Assembly: GCA_900540985.1 (NCBI GenBank)
Contig: UQIC01000009.1
Location: 1-64,000, forward strand
Reading direction: 5' to 3'
Length of the DNA stretch: 64,000 bases
Source of the DNA: an uncultured Collinsella sp.
GTDB taxonomy: Bacteria; Actinomycetota; Coriobacteriia; Coriobacteriales; Coriobacteriaceae
The notes beneath the pieces were generated by a model that was not told where the DNA came from, made no database searches, and saw only the letters and a program-made list of their open reading frames with translations. Of this stretch, positions 21,595-30,538 are shown one piece after another (within the stretch, counting starts at the first letter, position 1; each line of letters starts with the position of its first letter). Made by a program: the position numbers and the translations under genes.

Positions 21595-24039
21595 TTAGGC
21601 GTGGTCGCGCCAGCCGAGAACGCGCTGCTTCATGCCCTCTATGTCGAGCACGCCTTCGGCAAAGCCCTTGCGCACGAGCTCTTCGGGAACGTACTCGTCG
21701 TAGCGATCAAAGTAAGGCACCTCGCCGGGATAGACGAGCTCGATAGGATTGAAGTCCTTCTCGGCCTCGGCGGCGAGCACCTCAAAGAACGTCTCCTCGT
21801 CGGCCTTCATCTTAAACTGCATAAAGTACGGGCGTGACGGGTCGAGTCCGCGAAGGCCCAGCTCCGCGGCACACTTAATCTTGAGCATGCGTTCGAGCGC
21901 CAAAAAGGCGTAACTGCCCAGCCAGGGGAAGAGCACCCAGGTGTCGCCTCCCAGGTTAATGAGCGGCTTGGTTCCCGCACCCGAAAGCTTGGCCGTATGG
22001 CGAGCCTGCGCCAAGCGGGCCCGCGCGTTACCCATAAGGTACGGATATGCCGCGTGCTCGTTGAGCGCCTTGCGCATACGCTCGAGTACGTGTGTATTGA
22101 TGTCACCGGGGCAGTCGCCAAAGTAGGCCGGCACACGGCCTTTGACCTGCGTGGCAAAGACGGTATGACGCTTCCAGTCCACTTCCTCGACAATCCAGCA
22201 GTGTCCGGCGATGGCGATGCGCTCACCGGGCGGTGGCGGATTGACGATCGTGCCCAACTCGGCCGACTCGCTGCGAACGGTGAACTCCTCGTTTTCCTGG
22301 AACACGGCGTAGAACTTAAAGTTGTTAATGATGCGCTCGCCCGCGAGGCCCACGATGAGCCCGCCACCTTCGGTGACCTGGATATGGTCGATCTTAATGA
22401 GGTGACGTAGCAGCACACGGTAATCGTCTGCCGAGACACGGTGGAAATAGCTGAGCGTGAGCACGCGCTGGGCAAGTTCGGCCGGCGTGAGCTCGCCGGT
22501 GCTGGCGAGGGTCGACATAGTCTGGTGATAGAGCAGACTGTAGGGGAGTCGATCGAGCTCGGGCGGCTCGACCCACTTTTCCTCGCGATAGAGTTGTACG
22601 AGCGCGATGCCCTGCAGGAGCTTCCACGGAATGGTCTCGGGCATCATCGTGCGCGGCTCGGGTTCCTCCTCGCGCATGACAAACCACATCTCGGGCGGAA
22701 GATCGCGGCGCCCCGTGCGGCCCATTCGCTGCAAAAAGGAGCTGACGGTAAACGGCGCGTCGATCTGAAACGCACGCTCCAGACGGCCGATATCGATACC
22801 GAGTTCCAGCGTGGAGGTGGTGACGGTTGTCTGTGCCTGCTCCTCGTCGCGCATGAGTTCCTCGGCCGTCTCGCGCAGCGATGCCGAAAGATTGCCATGG
22901 TGGATGAGAAAACGGTCGGGCTCGTGCCGGCTCTCGCAGTAGCTGCGCAGCATGGAGCACACGGCCTCTGCCTCCTCGCGCGAGTTGGCAAAGACCAGGC
23001 ACTTGCGCCCGCGGGTGTGTTCAAAGATATAGCCCATGCCGGGATCGGCGTTTTCGGGCGCGGTGTCGGTGGGGTTGAGTAATGCCTGTTCGGGTGCTCG
23101 GGGGATGTCGACTTCGCCCTCGGGGGCCGAGGAAGTGCGACGGTCCTTGGGTGTGGCCTTGCCCCGTGCCCGCTCACGACGTTGACGACGTTCCTCTTGT
23201 GTGAGCTGTCCGCTGTGACGCATGTCTTGGGCGCCGGCGGGCAGTGCCGCGGGTGCCGCCGCCTCGATGCGCTCGCATGCGAGCACTTCGGCTTCCTGCG
23301 GACCTGTACTCGCGAATCCTCGCTGCTGCGCCTGGGGACCCGAGTTGTAGAAGTGCTCCATGGAGATGCGCCACACGCGGCGCGGTTCCTCAAAACGGGG
23401 GATAACGCAGCCGCGTCCCGTTCCCTGTGAGAGAAAGGCGCCCGTGCGCTCGGGGTCGCCGATGGTAGCGGAAAGGCCAATGCGGCGAGGCTGTACGCCG
23501 GCCATGCGTGAGAGTCGCTCGATAAGGCAGAGCGTCTGCCCGCCACGGTCGCCGCGCATGAGCGAATGGACTTCGTCGATAACCACATAGCGCAGGTCGC
23601 AGAATATACGAGGGATCGCCATGTGCTTATGGATCAGGAGCGCCTCGAGTGACTCGGGCGTAATCTGCAAGATGCCGCTCGGTTTTTTGATGAGCTTAGC
23701 CTTGTGCGACTGCGAGACATCGCCATGCCAGTGCCAGACAGGGATATCGGCTTCTTCGCACAGGTCGTTGAGGCGGACGAATTGGTCATTGATGAGCGCC
23801 TTGAGGGGGCCAATGTAGAGGGCGCCCACGCTTGCGGGCGGTCTCTCCCAAAACTCGGTCAGGATGGGAAAAAAGGCTGCCTCGGTTTTGCCGGAAGCCG
23901 TGGATGCCGTCAGGAGCACATTGTCTTGCGTGTTAAAGATGGCATCTGCCGCCGCAACCTGGATAGAGCGCAAGCTCTCCCAATCGTGGGAGTAGATGAA
24001 GTCTTGGATAAACGGGGCGTAGCGGTCAAAGGCGTTCAC
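21595..24039 (-). CDS. Lhr/BrxHI-like superfamily II helicase
   Basis: The 814-residue helicase shows ASTASGKT (45-52), the DEVH box in VVIDEVHSLMRGDRGG (about 155), LSATIGDPE, LVFANSREEAEAV, TTSTLELGIDIG and RMGRTGRRDLPP, in the order of Lhr-type helicases. A basic, low-complexity insert (RRQRRERARGKATPKDRR) separates the two RecA lobes. The C-terminal 300 residues resemble the Lhr/BREX helicase group. GTG at 24039 follows GAGGAGG; the ATG at 24081 does not have one. It is the last gene of a three-gene operon, 116 bases after an ATPase. Likely part of a DNA defence or repair complex (inference). Confidence 0.88.
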   Translation of the reverse strand: MNAFDRYAPFIQDFIYSHDWESLRSIQVAAADAIFNTQDNVLLTASTASGKTEAAFFPILTEFWERPPASVGALYIGPLKALINDQFVRLNDLCEEADIPVWHWHGDVSQSHKAKLIKKPSGILQITPESLEALLIHKHMAIPRIFCDLRYVVIDEVHSLMRGDRGGQTLCLIERLSRMAGVQPRRIGLSATIGDPERTGAFLSQGTGRGCVIPRFEEPRRVWRISMEHFYNSGPQAQQRGFASTGPQEAEVLACERIEAAAPAALPAGAQDMRHSGQLTQEERRQRRERARGKATPKDRRTSSAPEGEVDIPRAPEQALLNPTDTAPENADPGMGYIFEHTRGRKCLVFANSREEAEAVCSMLRSYCESRHEPDRFLIHHGNLSASLRETAEELMRDEEQAQTTVTTSTLELGIDIGRLERAFQIDAPFTVSSFLQRMGRTGRRDLPPEMWFVMREEEPEPRTMMPETIPWKLLQGIALVQLYREEKWVEPPELDRLPYSLLYHQTMSTLASTGELTPAELAQRVLTLSYFHRVSADDYRVLLRHLIKIDHIQVTEGGGLIVGLAGERIINNFKFYAVFQENEEFTVRSESAELGTIVNPPPPGERIAIAGHCWIVEEVDWKRHTVFATQVKGRVPAYFGDCPGDINTHVLERMRKALNEHAAYPYLMGNARARLAQARHTAKLSGAGTKPLINLGGDTWVLFPWLGSYAFLALERMLKIKCAAELGLRGLDPSRPYFMQFKMKADEETFFEVLAAEAEKDFNPIELVYPGEVPYFDRYDEYVPEELVRKGFAEGVLDIEGMKQRVLGWRDHA

Positions 24040-24122
24040 GGGGCCTCCTCTCAAAAACGAATCTCTCAACGCGGCTGGCAACGGCTTGCTGCATTACAGT
24101 CTCAACGTTTGCCCAGATAGAG

Positions 24123-24155
24123 CCTGCCAAAATAAACCTGTCCCTTTTTGGCAGG
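24123..24155 (-). repeat. Dyad with GGGACAGG core between the ATPase and helicase genes
   Basis: CCTGCCAAAA (24123-24132) and TTTTGGCAGG (24146-24155) are perfect 10-bp arms. Read on the minus strand the loop holds AAGGGACAGGTTTA, similar to the core of the dyad at 10001-10053. It directly follows the ATPase stop codon at 24156 and could weaken expression of the downstream helicase. Confidence 0.7.
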
Positions 24156-25460
24156 TTAGATGGTGAATTCGGCGAAGTTACGGTCGCCGCCTGCAGTATC
24201 GGTGTCGCCTGTTGCGGCTGCCGGCGCCAGCGCGTCGCCGCCGACGCTTTGCAGCAGTTCGGCCACGTTGGCGTCGGGGTTTTGGCATAGGATGTCGAGC
24301 AGCTCGATAAAGTCACGAATGACTTCACGCGGCGTCAGATGCGTGTCGGCTCCCACGCGACCGAACTCGATCTTGAGGAAGTCCACCAAGTCGTTCTCGG
24401 TAAGCGTGGGCGTCCAGCCAAAGTAGCCGGCGTGAATTTGCATGAGTTTTTCGATCAGCACCAGCAGCTCCTCGTAGGTGAGTGGCTGCAGACGGATGAT
24501 GGGCGCGAGCATGTCCTTAAGGTCCTTGCGCGCAAAGCGACCCTGAGCGAGTCGGCTGCGCAGAGCCTCGTAGGAGAACACGCCGCGGCGGCGGTCTTCG
24601 ATGGAGGTTGGCGTGCCGCCCATAATCATGCCCAGGTACTGCGCCTTGCCCTGAAGTGTGTCGTTGTACATGGTCAGGATTTTCTCGTAGTTGTACTGGC
24701 GCGTGATGGCGTTGGGAATCTTATACAGATTCACGAGCTCGTCGATGAGCACCAACATACCCTTGTAGCCGCTGCAGACCAAAAAACGCGCGATGAGCTT
24801 AACGTAGTCGTACCAGTCGTCATCGCTGATGATGGTCGAGGAGCCCAGCTCGGCGCGTGCCTCACTCTTGGTGCGGTACTCGCCGCGAACCCATTTGGTC
24901 GCGCGACTCATAGCTTCTTCGTCACCCTCCGAGACAGCCGTGCGATAGCGGCGGAGTATGCGGGTGAAGTCGAAGCCGTGGACCATCTCCTCGAGCGGGG
25001 CCAGTTGGGTATTGACGACCGACTCGTCGACATCGGCACACGAGGCGACCCAGCGATCCAAAATAAGGTTGAGCGCACCGCCCTCGGGGCGCGTCTTGGT
25101 CGATATATTGCGGATGAGCTCGCGGTAGGTGGCAAGGCCCTGCCCCTGACCGCCCTGCAGACGGCGCTCGGGCGACAGGTCGGCATCAGCGACGACGAAT
25201 CCCTCGCCCATGGCGTGCGTGCGGATGGTCTGGAGCAAAAAGCTCTTGCCGGCGCCGTAGCGACCGACTAAAAAACGGAAGCTTGCGCCGCCATCGGCGA
25301 TGAGACTCAGATCGGTAAGCAGGGCGCGGATCTCGACCTCGCGCCCTACGGTGATGTAAGGAAGGCCGATGCGCGGGACCACGCCGCCCTTGAGCGAGTT
25401 GAGAATGACGGCAGCGACGCGCTTGGGTACGCGGGGCGCTGCGGATGCGGTATCACTCAT
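24156..25460 (-). CDS. BrxC/BrxD-like P-loop ATPase
   Basis: The 434-residue protein has VGREVEIRALL, then GASFRFLVGRYGAGKSFLL with the Walker A GRYGAGKS at residues 66-73, and a Walker B-like GMLVLIDELVNLYK near residue 240, followed by IMGGTPTSIED. This is the pattern of the BREX ATPases BrxC/BrxD (DUF2791 group). BREX systems use such proteins together with PglX and PglZ, neither of which is present here. The ATG overlaps the stop of the upstream TerB gene by 8 bases, so translation is coupled. ATP-driven assembly or loading of the helicase is a reasonable guess. Confidence 0.88.
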   Translation of the reverse strand: MSDTASAAPRVPKRVAAVILNSLKGGVVPRIGLPYITVGREVEIRALLTDLSLIADGGASFRFLVGRYGAGKSFLLQTIRTHAMGEGFVVADADLSPERRLQGGQGQGLATYRELIRNISTKTRPEGGALNLILDRWVASCADVDESVVNTQLAPLEEMVHGFDFTRILRRYRTAVSEGDEEAMSRATKWVRGEYRTKSEARAELGSSTIISDDDWYDYVKLIARFLVCSGYKGMLVLIDELVNLYKIPNAITRQYNYEKILTMYNDTLQGKAQYLGMIMGGTPTSIEDRRRGVFSYEALRSRLAQGRFARKDLKDMLAPIIRLQPLTYEELLVLIEKLMQIHAGYFGWTPTLTENDLVDFLKIEFGRVGADTHLTPREVIRDFIELLDILCQNPDANVAELLQSVGGDALAPAAATGDTDTAGGDRNFAEFTI

Positions 25461-27213
25461 GGTCTAGGTATCCTCTCACGTCTGCTTCATAGTCCTCGAT
25501 AATCTGCGGCCCTGCCGCTCCAAACTCGATAACGGTGTCACCTACCAGGTCAAAGAGCGCCTCGTTGATGCTGTCGACGAGCATGTCCTCGCTCTGGCCC
25601 GACCTCTCCACTGCCGATGTCGCTTGCGCTGCGTTTTGCTCGAGCAGTGCGCGAAGGAAGGCATCTGCGGCGGGCACGAGTTCGTTTGTGGCGTCAGCGG
25701 GCGCAGCGGCTGCGAACGCTGACGTTGACGCGAGAAGTGGTGCCACGACACCAAACTGTTCGGTGGATATGGTCGGCTCGTCGGCCTCGTCCTGCCGAAT
25801 GGGTGCCGCGACTGGTTCGACAATCGCGTCGGCTACGGGCTCGGCTTCCGGTTCCCCTGAGTCCGCTGCCTCAGCTTCTGCGGACGCGCCGTCCTCGCGT
25901 TCCTCATCGATCAAAAGCGCTTCGCACGTTTGCGCAGCGGCGTTCCGAATGTGCCCCAGCTGACTCAGATCGATATCGATCTTGACGGGCTGGTGTGCGG
26001 CGTCCCACGAAAGCCATGCCACAATCTCGTCATCGATAATCTTGGCCAGATATTTGGGGACCTTTTCTTCCTTAAGGGGATGGGCGGGGTCCAGCGCCAG
26101 GCGCAGGCGTTGGTCGCAGGCGCGCATCATTTCACCGAGCTTGCTGCTCTTTTGCCTGCTGCCATGGATACGCATGCATTCCCAAAAGCCGTTTTGGCAA
26201 CGGTAGATATGGATAGGATCCAGGCGGTATTCGCAGTCCTCGTGGCGCTCGGGCGCAAAGAATACGGCCGAGGCAAACATGGTGTAGGGCATGGCCGTCT
26301 CCTCCCCAAATAAACTCGCCACGATGCCGGTCTTTCGGTGCGTGTCATAGTAGCGCGCCATGCGGACATACACGGCGCATGCCACGTGGCGCAGATCGCG
26401 GTGGTGGCTGCGGTCGAGCCGCGAGTTACTTAGGTTGTACGTGGAGAGGGCGTTGATGGCGGTCATGAGTCGCTCCTCGCGCACCTCATCGGGCGGAAGG
26501 GGGAGCGTGGGCTCGGAGGTTTTGCGACGCTTGGGGGTCTGGCCGGACGGTGCCGGTGCTGGTGCAAGGTCTCGTGCCGCGCGCCGCAGCTCGATAAGGG
26601 CGTTGTCGAACATGACGGTTTTAGAATCACGAAGCAGCTTGGGGTCGAGCCCGTGGAACACGGCGTAGTCCTGCAACCACACGCGTGCAAACCGGTCGAT
26701 GCCGGGCTCAAAGGCGCGGTAGGCATCCCAAAAGGCCTTGATCTTGTTAAAACCATCGAGCGGATTATCTACGCCGATGCCGCAAATCAGCTCATAGAGA
26801 TACAGAAAGGCAAAGGACGTAGACGTTTCCTCGACGGTCCCGCGGCGCACTTGGGCGCGCCAGGTAAAGTAGCCGCGCAGCTGCCGGTCGCTCATGGCGT
26901 TGTAGGTGGGAAAGTACGACTTAAAGGTGCCGTTGTAGGGACAGTCATCCTCAAAGTCGACCATCAGCAGGCCCTGGCGGTAAAAAAGCTCGGCTTCCGA
27001 AAGCCAGCGGCCCGCACCGCCCTTGGGGTCATCCTGCCAGCGCGATATCTCGCGCATTTTACGGTACTGGTCGGGGAGGAAGTTCTGCATCTGTCGGCCG
27101 GTTTTGAGAATCGGCTCGTCTGCGTAGATTTCGTTTGAGAAGCGGGCGGACTGATGGGTCCGGGCCTCGGCCATAATGCGCTCGATGAGCATCTTGATGT
27201 CCTGGTCGGCCAC
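25453..27213 (-). CDS. TerB-N/TerB-C domain protein, first gene of the helicase-ATPase operon
   Basis: The 586-residue product has a TerB-N-like domain (residues 60-260: WLSEAELFYRQGLLMVDF, DDCPYNGTF, FPTYNAMSDRQLRGYFTWR, TSFAFLYLYELICGIG), a short basic linker (PKRRKTSEP), a helical middle and a TerB-C-like region rich in acidic and Ala residues to the end (SINEALFDLVGDTVIEF). TerB-N and TerB-C flank the metal-binding TerB domain in stress-response and predicted antiviral loci; the central TerB domain itself is not evident. It starts at GTG 27213 after GGAGGAG. Operon order TerB, ATPase, helicase with overlaps implies one complex. Biochemical role unknown. Confidence 0.85.
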   Translation of the reverse strand: MADQDIKMLIERIMAEARTHQSARFSNEIYADEPILKTGRQMQNFLPDQYRKMREISRWQDDPKGGAGRWLSEAELFYRQGLLMVDFEDDCPYNGTFKSYFPTYNAMSDRQLRGYFTWRAQVRRGTVEETSTSFAFLYLYELICGIGVDNPLDGFNKIKAFWDAYRAFEPGIDRFARVWLQDYAVFHGLDPKLLRDSKTVMFDNALIELRRAARDLAPAPAPSGQTPKRRKTSEPTLPLPPDEVREERLMTAINALSTYNLSNSRLDRSHHRDLRHVACAVYVRMARYYDTHRKTGIVASLFGEETAMPYTMFASAVFFAPERHEDCEYRLDPIHIYRCQNGFWECMRIHGSRQKSSKLGEMMRACDQRLRLALDPAHPLKEEKVPKYLAKIIDDEIVAWLSWDAAHQPVKIDIDLSQLGHIRNAAAQTCEALLIDEEREDGASAEAEAADSGEPEAEPVADAIVEPVAAPIRQDEADEPTISTEQFGVVAPLLASTSAFAAAAPADATNELVPAADAFLRALLEQNAAQATSAVERSGQSEDMLVDSINEALFDLVGDTVIEFGAAGPQIIEDYEADVRGYLDHE

Positions 27214-27249
27214 CGCTCCTCCTCTCGAACGCAGCTACGGTGACCTCAT

Positions 27250-27255
27250 ATCATA
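27250..27255 (-). promoter_or_regulatory. Candidate -10 element of the TerB-ATPase-helicase operon
   Basis: TATGAT on the minus strand lies 36 bases upstream of the GTG start; TCGAAC 18 bases further upstream is a weak -35 candidate. Confidence 0.35.
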
Positions 27256-27300
27256 GCACAGCATCAAACAGATGTTCGAGATACCGCTGCGTAGATAGAT

Positions 27301-28017
27301 TTAGAACAGGAGGGCGTAGATGACGGCTATGACAACGGAGGGGAGCATATTGGCCGTGCGGAAGGTCTGAGGACGGATGAGGTTGACGCCGACGCAGAAG
27401 ATGAGCATGGAGCCTACGAGCGAAAGGCTGTCGAGGGCTGCCGTGGTCATGATGGGGGAGAGTGCGCCGGCAAACAGCGTGATCGTCCCCTGGAACACGG
27501 CGACGGGCAGGGCGGAGAAAATGCAGCCGCGGCCGAGCGACGCCGTCATGGTGCAGACGATGATGCAGTCCAGTGCGCCCTTGAGGGCAAGCGTTGACCA
27601 GTCGCCGAGCAGGCCGTCCTGGATCGATCCCACAATGGCCATGGCGCCGATGCACACGGTGAGTGAAGTCGAGACAAAAGCGTTGGTGAACCCGTTATCG
27701 CCCTCACTGCCAGTCTTGCGCTTGAGCCATTCGCCAAGGTTCTCGATGGCGGCTTCCAAGTTGACGGCTTCGCCGATGAGCGAACCGAGCGCAAATGAGA
27801 CGATGAGCATGGTGGTACCGGTGGTCGCTAGCGCCTTTCCATCGATGATGAGCATCTTTTGCATGGTGCCGCCCAGGCCGATAAACAGGACGCACAGCCC
27901 CGATGCTTTCATGAGCGTGTCTTGGATGCGCGGTGTAATGAAGCGGCCGCCCGCTAATCCCAAAAGACCGCCCGCAACTAAAAGCACAACGTTGATGATT
28001 GTTCCCAAGCCCGGCAT
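27301..28017 (-). CDS. DUF554 family membrane protein
   Basis: The 238-residue protein has about six to seven predicted membrane helices, beginning GLGTIINVVLLVAGGLLGLAGG, and family landmarks GGTMQKML, SFALGSLIGEAVNLE, SIQDGLLGD and FCVGVNLI. DUF554 members (YdfK/YqgA type) are of unknown function and thought to be transporters. The ATG at 28017 follows AGGAGGG; the longer frame to 28086 lacks one. It is transcribed in the same direction as the secreted-protein operon upstream, 118 bases after that operon's last stop, and is probably separate. Confidence 0.88.
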   Translation of the reverse strand: MPGLGTIINVVLLVAGGLLGLAGGRFITPRIQDTLMKASGLCVLFIGLGGTMQKMLIIDGKALATTGTTMLIVSFALGSLIGEAVNLEAAIENLGEWLKRKTGSEGDNGFTNAFVSTSLTVCIGAMAIVGSIQDGLLGDWSTLALKGALDCIIVCTMTASLGRGCIFSALPVAVFQGTITLFAGALSPIMTTAALDSLSLVGSMLIFCVGVNLIRPQTFRTANMLPSVVIAVIYALLF

Positions 28018-28135
28018 GAGCCCTCCTGTATTGATGCCAACGTGGCAATCGTAGCAGAGTGGAATGCGAGGTACATCGCGACTCATCTAATACGTTATAT
28101 AAGTGGTATTAGCAACGACGAGCAGCATTTAAGCC

Positions 28136-29566
28136 TCAGGTGGTTGTCGGGACATAGGGATAGTATTCAAAGCGCAGTGTCATAAGCCGCTGCGGGAATT
28201 CAATAGCCGCGGCGATGATATTGGCATCGCGGGCGCGATCAAACCCTTCGAGCTCGATCTGGTACGAGACGTCTTCCATAATGTCCAGACGTCGCCAAGC
28301 TAGAAGTGTGTCGCCATCGAATTCCAGGGTCTTGCCTCCGTCTGGAGCAACGGCGTATAGACGCAGCTTGGCGGTGGTTGCAGGGTCGACAACCGTGACC
28401 TTTTTAATTTCGTTTCGAGTATTCTTGGCGCCCAACAAGGTGAGTAGTGTTGGGGCCACGACCTCGCCCGATGGCAAAAAGACGACTTCGATGGATTCAG
28501 GAAATGCGATGATAGCCGACTTGCGGACGGGCTGATTGGCGGCGGCAACTTCGATGTTCGCAGCGTCGATGACCTCCGTGTGGTCGAGCGCGGCAAGCAC
28601 GCAGCAGTTACCTTCATCGATCTCTTGAGGATCAGCAAGCCCCAGGCTGTCCGCGAGCTCGGGATCGTTTGGATCGGCAGCGGGCTCATTCGGTGCTTCG
28701 AAAGAAGCTGGGATGCCGTTTGTCGGCGACGGCGTGTCGCCCGCACCTGCTTCTTTGACCGCGCTCTCCTCTTGTATGGTTGCGTTGATGGGTTCGTCGT
28801 TTGGGGGGAGCGTCTTGGCGTCAAGCGCGGAGGGGAGAATTCCGATGGCTCCGGATCCGTTCCACTCCATTTCGAGAAGCGCCGGGTCGGCAAGAATGCA
28901 TTGCCTGCTTTGCGCGTGGGCATCGATTTCAATAGGGCCTGCCTCTATCCCTCGTGTAAGGCTGAGTGATCCGGCTGGCTTCTCGAAATGAGCGTCTGTG
29001 TCTTTGGTGCTGACGGCGTAGAACAGCAGGGACGCTTCTCCCGCCGCGATGGCATCGGTACCGGCTTTGGTCAGCCGCAACGATGCCGTGAATGAGAGGG
29101 TGGGCTGCGCATCGTCTGCATTCGCGGTGGCGCAGCCCAGACATATACCGCCTCCTTTCTCGAAAAACGTACCGTCGAAGGCGACCTTCGCTCCGTTCGC
29201 CGAGTCATCGACCGAAGCGATGTCGATGCGCAGCTCTAAATTGCATGGATCGCCATCTGCATCGAGCACAACCGAGCGCCACGTGCAGATGGCGCATCCC
29301 GCCTGGGAGCCGTTCGTCTTGTTCGAACGATTGATATCCACGACTATCGAGCCGTCCGTATTACGACGAAGGCATCCCGAGGTTGAGCTTGCGGCCTGTG
29401 CGATCGAAAAACGCTTGCACGCAATGGCGCTCGACGGATTTGGTGCGGAGCTTAGGGCTGCTGGTAAGGAGTCTGTCATGGCGGGAGTCGCCCGAGCGGC
29501 GACAGGCGTTCCGGTTGCGAGCGCGCCGCAGAGTGCGACGACGGGCAAAAGGTTCTTCGATGCCAT
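28136..29566 (-). CDS. Exported hypothetical protein, last gene of a five-gene operon
   Basis: The 476-residue product has a signal peptide (LLPVVALCGALATGTPVAARA, cleavage near residue 26) and no obvious anchor. Pairs of cysteines (CAICTW, GICLGCA, GNCCVL) suggest disulfides outside the cell. Residues 240-320 form a Pro/Glu/Asp-rich, probably disordered linker between two beta-rich domains; the C-terminal one begins near IAFPESIEVVFLPSG. No known family is recognised. It follows the 93-residue anchored protein gene by 18 bases. A role in surface assembly is inferred only from export and context. Confidence 0.7.
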   Translation of the reverse strand: MASKNLLPVVALCGALATGTPVAARATPAMTDSLPAALSSAPNPSSAIACKRFSIAQAASSTSGCLRRNTDGSIVVDINRSNKTNGSQAGCAICTWRSVVLDADGDPCNLELRIDIASVDDSANGAKVAFDGTFFEKGGGICLGCATANADDAQPTLSFTASLRLTKAGTDAIAAGEASLLFYAVSTKDTDAHFEKPAGSLSLTRGIEAGPIEIDAHAQSRQCILADPALLEMEWNGSGAIGILPSALDAKTLPPNDEPINATIQEESAVKEAGAGDTPSPTNGIPASFEAPNEPAADPNDPELADSLGLADPQEIDEGNCCVLAALDHTEVIDAANIEVAAANQPVRKSAIIAFPESIEVVFLPSGEVVAPTLLTLLGAKNTRNEIKKVTVVDPATTAKLRLYAVAPDGGKTLEFDGDTLLAWRRLDIMEDVSYQIELEGFDRARDANIIAAAIEFPQRLMTLRFEYYPYVPTTT

Positions 29567-29584
29567 GGGGTCTCCTTAGCTAAT

Positions 29585-29866
29585 TTAGTGCGGCCTGTCC
29601 GTGTTTTGTTTCTGGCTGCGTTTGATGTGTAGACCGAGGCCGGCGGTTCCCGCGCCTGCTGCTGTGGCGCCTGCTGCCAAGAGCCATCGTCTGTCGCCTG
29701 TCTGCACCAACGGTTCCTCGCGGTCGCCGCGGTCGAGCTCCGAGAGGTCGACCGTCACTTGCGTGGCGGCCTGCGCCTGTTCTTGCTGGGCAAAGGCCAT
29801 GGCTGGCCCAAACGCTAGGATGCTGACGGCGGCGGCCAGGGCGACGGCCTTATGCCGTGTGCGCAC
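29585..29866 (-). CDS. Small exported protein with C-terminal membrane anchor
   Basis: A signal peptide (AVALAAAVSILAFGPAMAFA) is followed by a short polar, acidic segment (VTVDLSELDRGDREEPLVQTGD), a second hydrophobic stretch (WLLAAGATAAGAGTAGLGLHI) and a basic tail. The layout resembles a sortase-type C-terminal anchor (acidic PLVQTGD before the helix), although LPxTG itself is absent, so sortase processing is uncertain. The GTG at 29866 was preferred to a TTG at 29896; both overlap the end of the upstream gene, implying translational coupling. 93 residues. Confidence 0.65.
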   Translation of the reverse strand: MRTRHKAVALAAAVSILAFGPAMAFAQQEQAQAATQVTVDLSELDRGDREEPLVQTGDRRWLLAAGATAAGAGTAGLGLHIKRSQKQNTDRPH

Positions 29867-30449
29867 CGGGCTCGACCGTCCAGGTGATCGTTGCAACCTG
29901 ATCGCCTTCGCCGGTTACGCGGAAGATGTCGCGCGTGACGCGGGCGACGTTTCCGCTTGTCTTGAGCTTAATTTTGTCCGTGCCACCGGCAATGCCCTGG
30001 TAGCCCATGTCGAAGGCTGCATTCTTGGAAAGATCGAGGCCCGTCCCCTGCATTGCGGCGCTGGCGTTCTGGAGCGCGCCGTCGGGGCCGACCTTAAAGT
30101 CGATGGAGTTCTGTGCGGTTCCGGTCTTGGCGTCGGCAGCAATGGTCCAGGTGTTCATGGCATCGATCTTCATGTTGGTGACATGGATGCCGTAGGCCGA
30201 ATGATTGTCGATGGTGGTCGCGTCTTCTGAGGGGCCCTGAAGCGTGCCGTCGGCCTTGGCGACGAAGGGAATAACCGTCGGGACTTTGAACTCAACGTTG
30301 TCGATCTCGGTCCTGACCATTACTTTCGTGGTTCCAACGCGCCCGGCTGCCATAGCTAGCGTCGGGGCGGCGCCCATTGCGAGCGCGAGCGCGAGCCCTG
30401 CGCCCACGACGAGCGCTCTGGCTCCGTTCATGTTCCTGGTGATGTCCAT
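29850..30449 (-). CDS. Exported beta-rich hypothetical protein
   Basis: The 199-residue protein has a signal peptide (residues 8-35, ending TLAMAA), then one beta-rich domain: KVMVRTEIDNVEFKVPTVIP, ADGTLQGPSEDATTIDNHSA, and a C-terminal VATITWTVEPG strand. Similar secreted single-domain proteins with a VPTVIPF-like opening are common in Coriobacteriia and resemble WxL- or TasA-like extracellular matrix proteins in general plan; that relation is only suggestive. AAAGGA precedes the ATG. It lies 89 bases after the 169-residue gene and its end overlaps the next small anchored protein. Confidence 0.72.
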   Translation of the reverse strand: MDITRNMNGARALVVGAGLALALAMGAAPTLAMAAGRVGTTKVMVRTEIDNVEFKVPTVIPFVAKADGTLQGPSEDATTIDNHSAYGIHVTNMKIDAMNTWTIAADAKTGTAQNSIDFKVGPDGALQNASAAMQGTGLDLSKNAAFDMGYQGIAGGTDKIKLKTSGNVARVTRDIFRVTGEGDQVATITWTVEPGAHTA

Positions 30450-30538
30450 GGTCGTTCCTTTCTATTCGCCGCGGGCCGTCCCCGCGATGATTGGACGAAT
30501 GCTGGTGAATTGCGTGCGGTGCCGCGTCGGCCGGAAAG

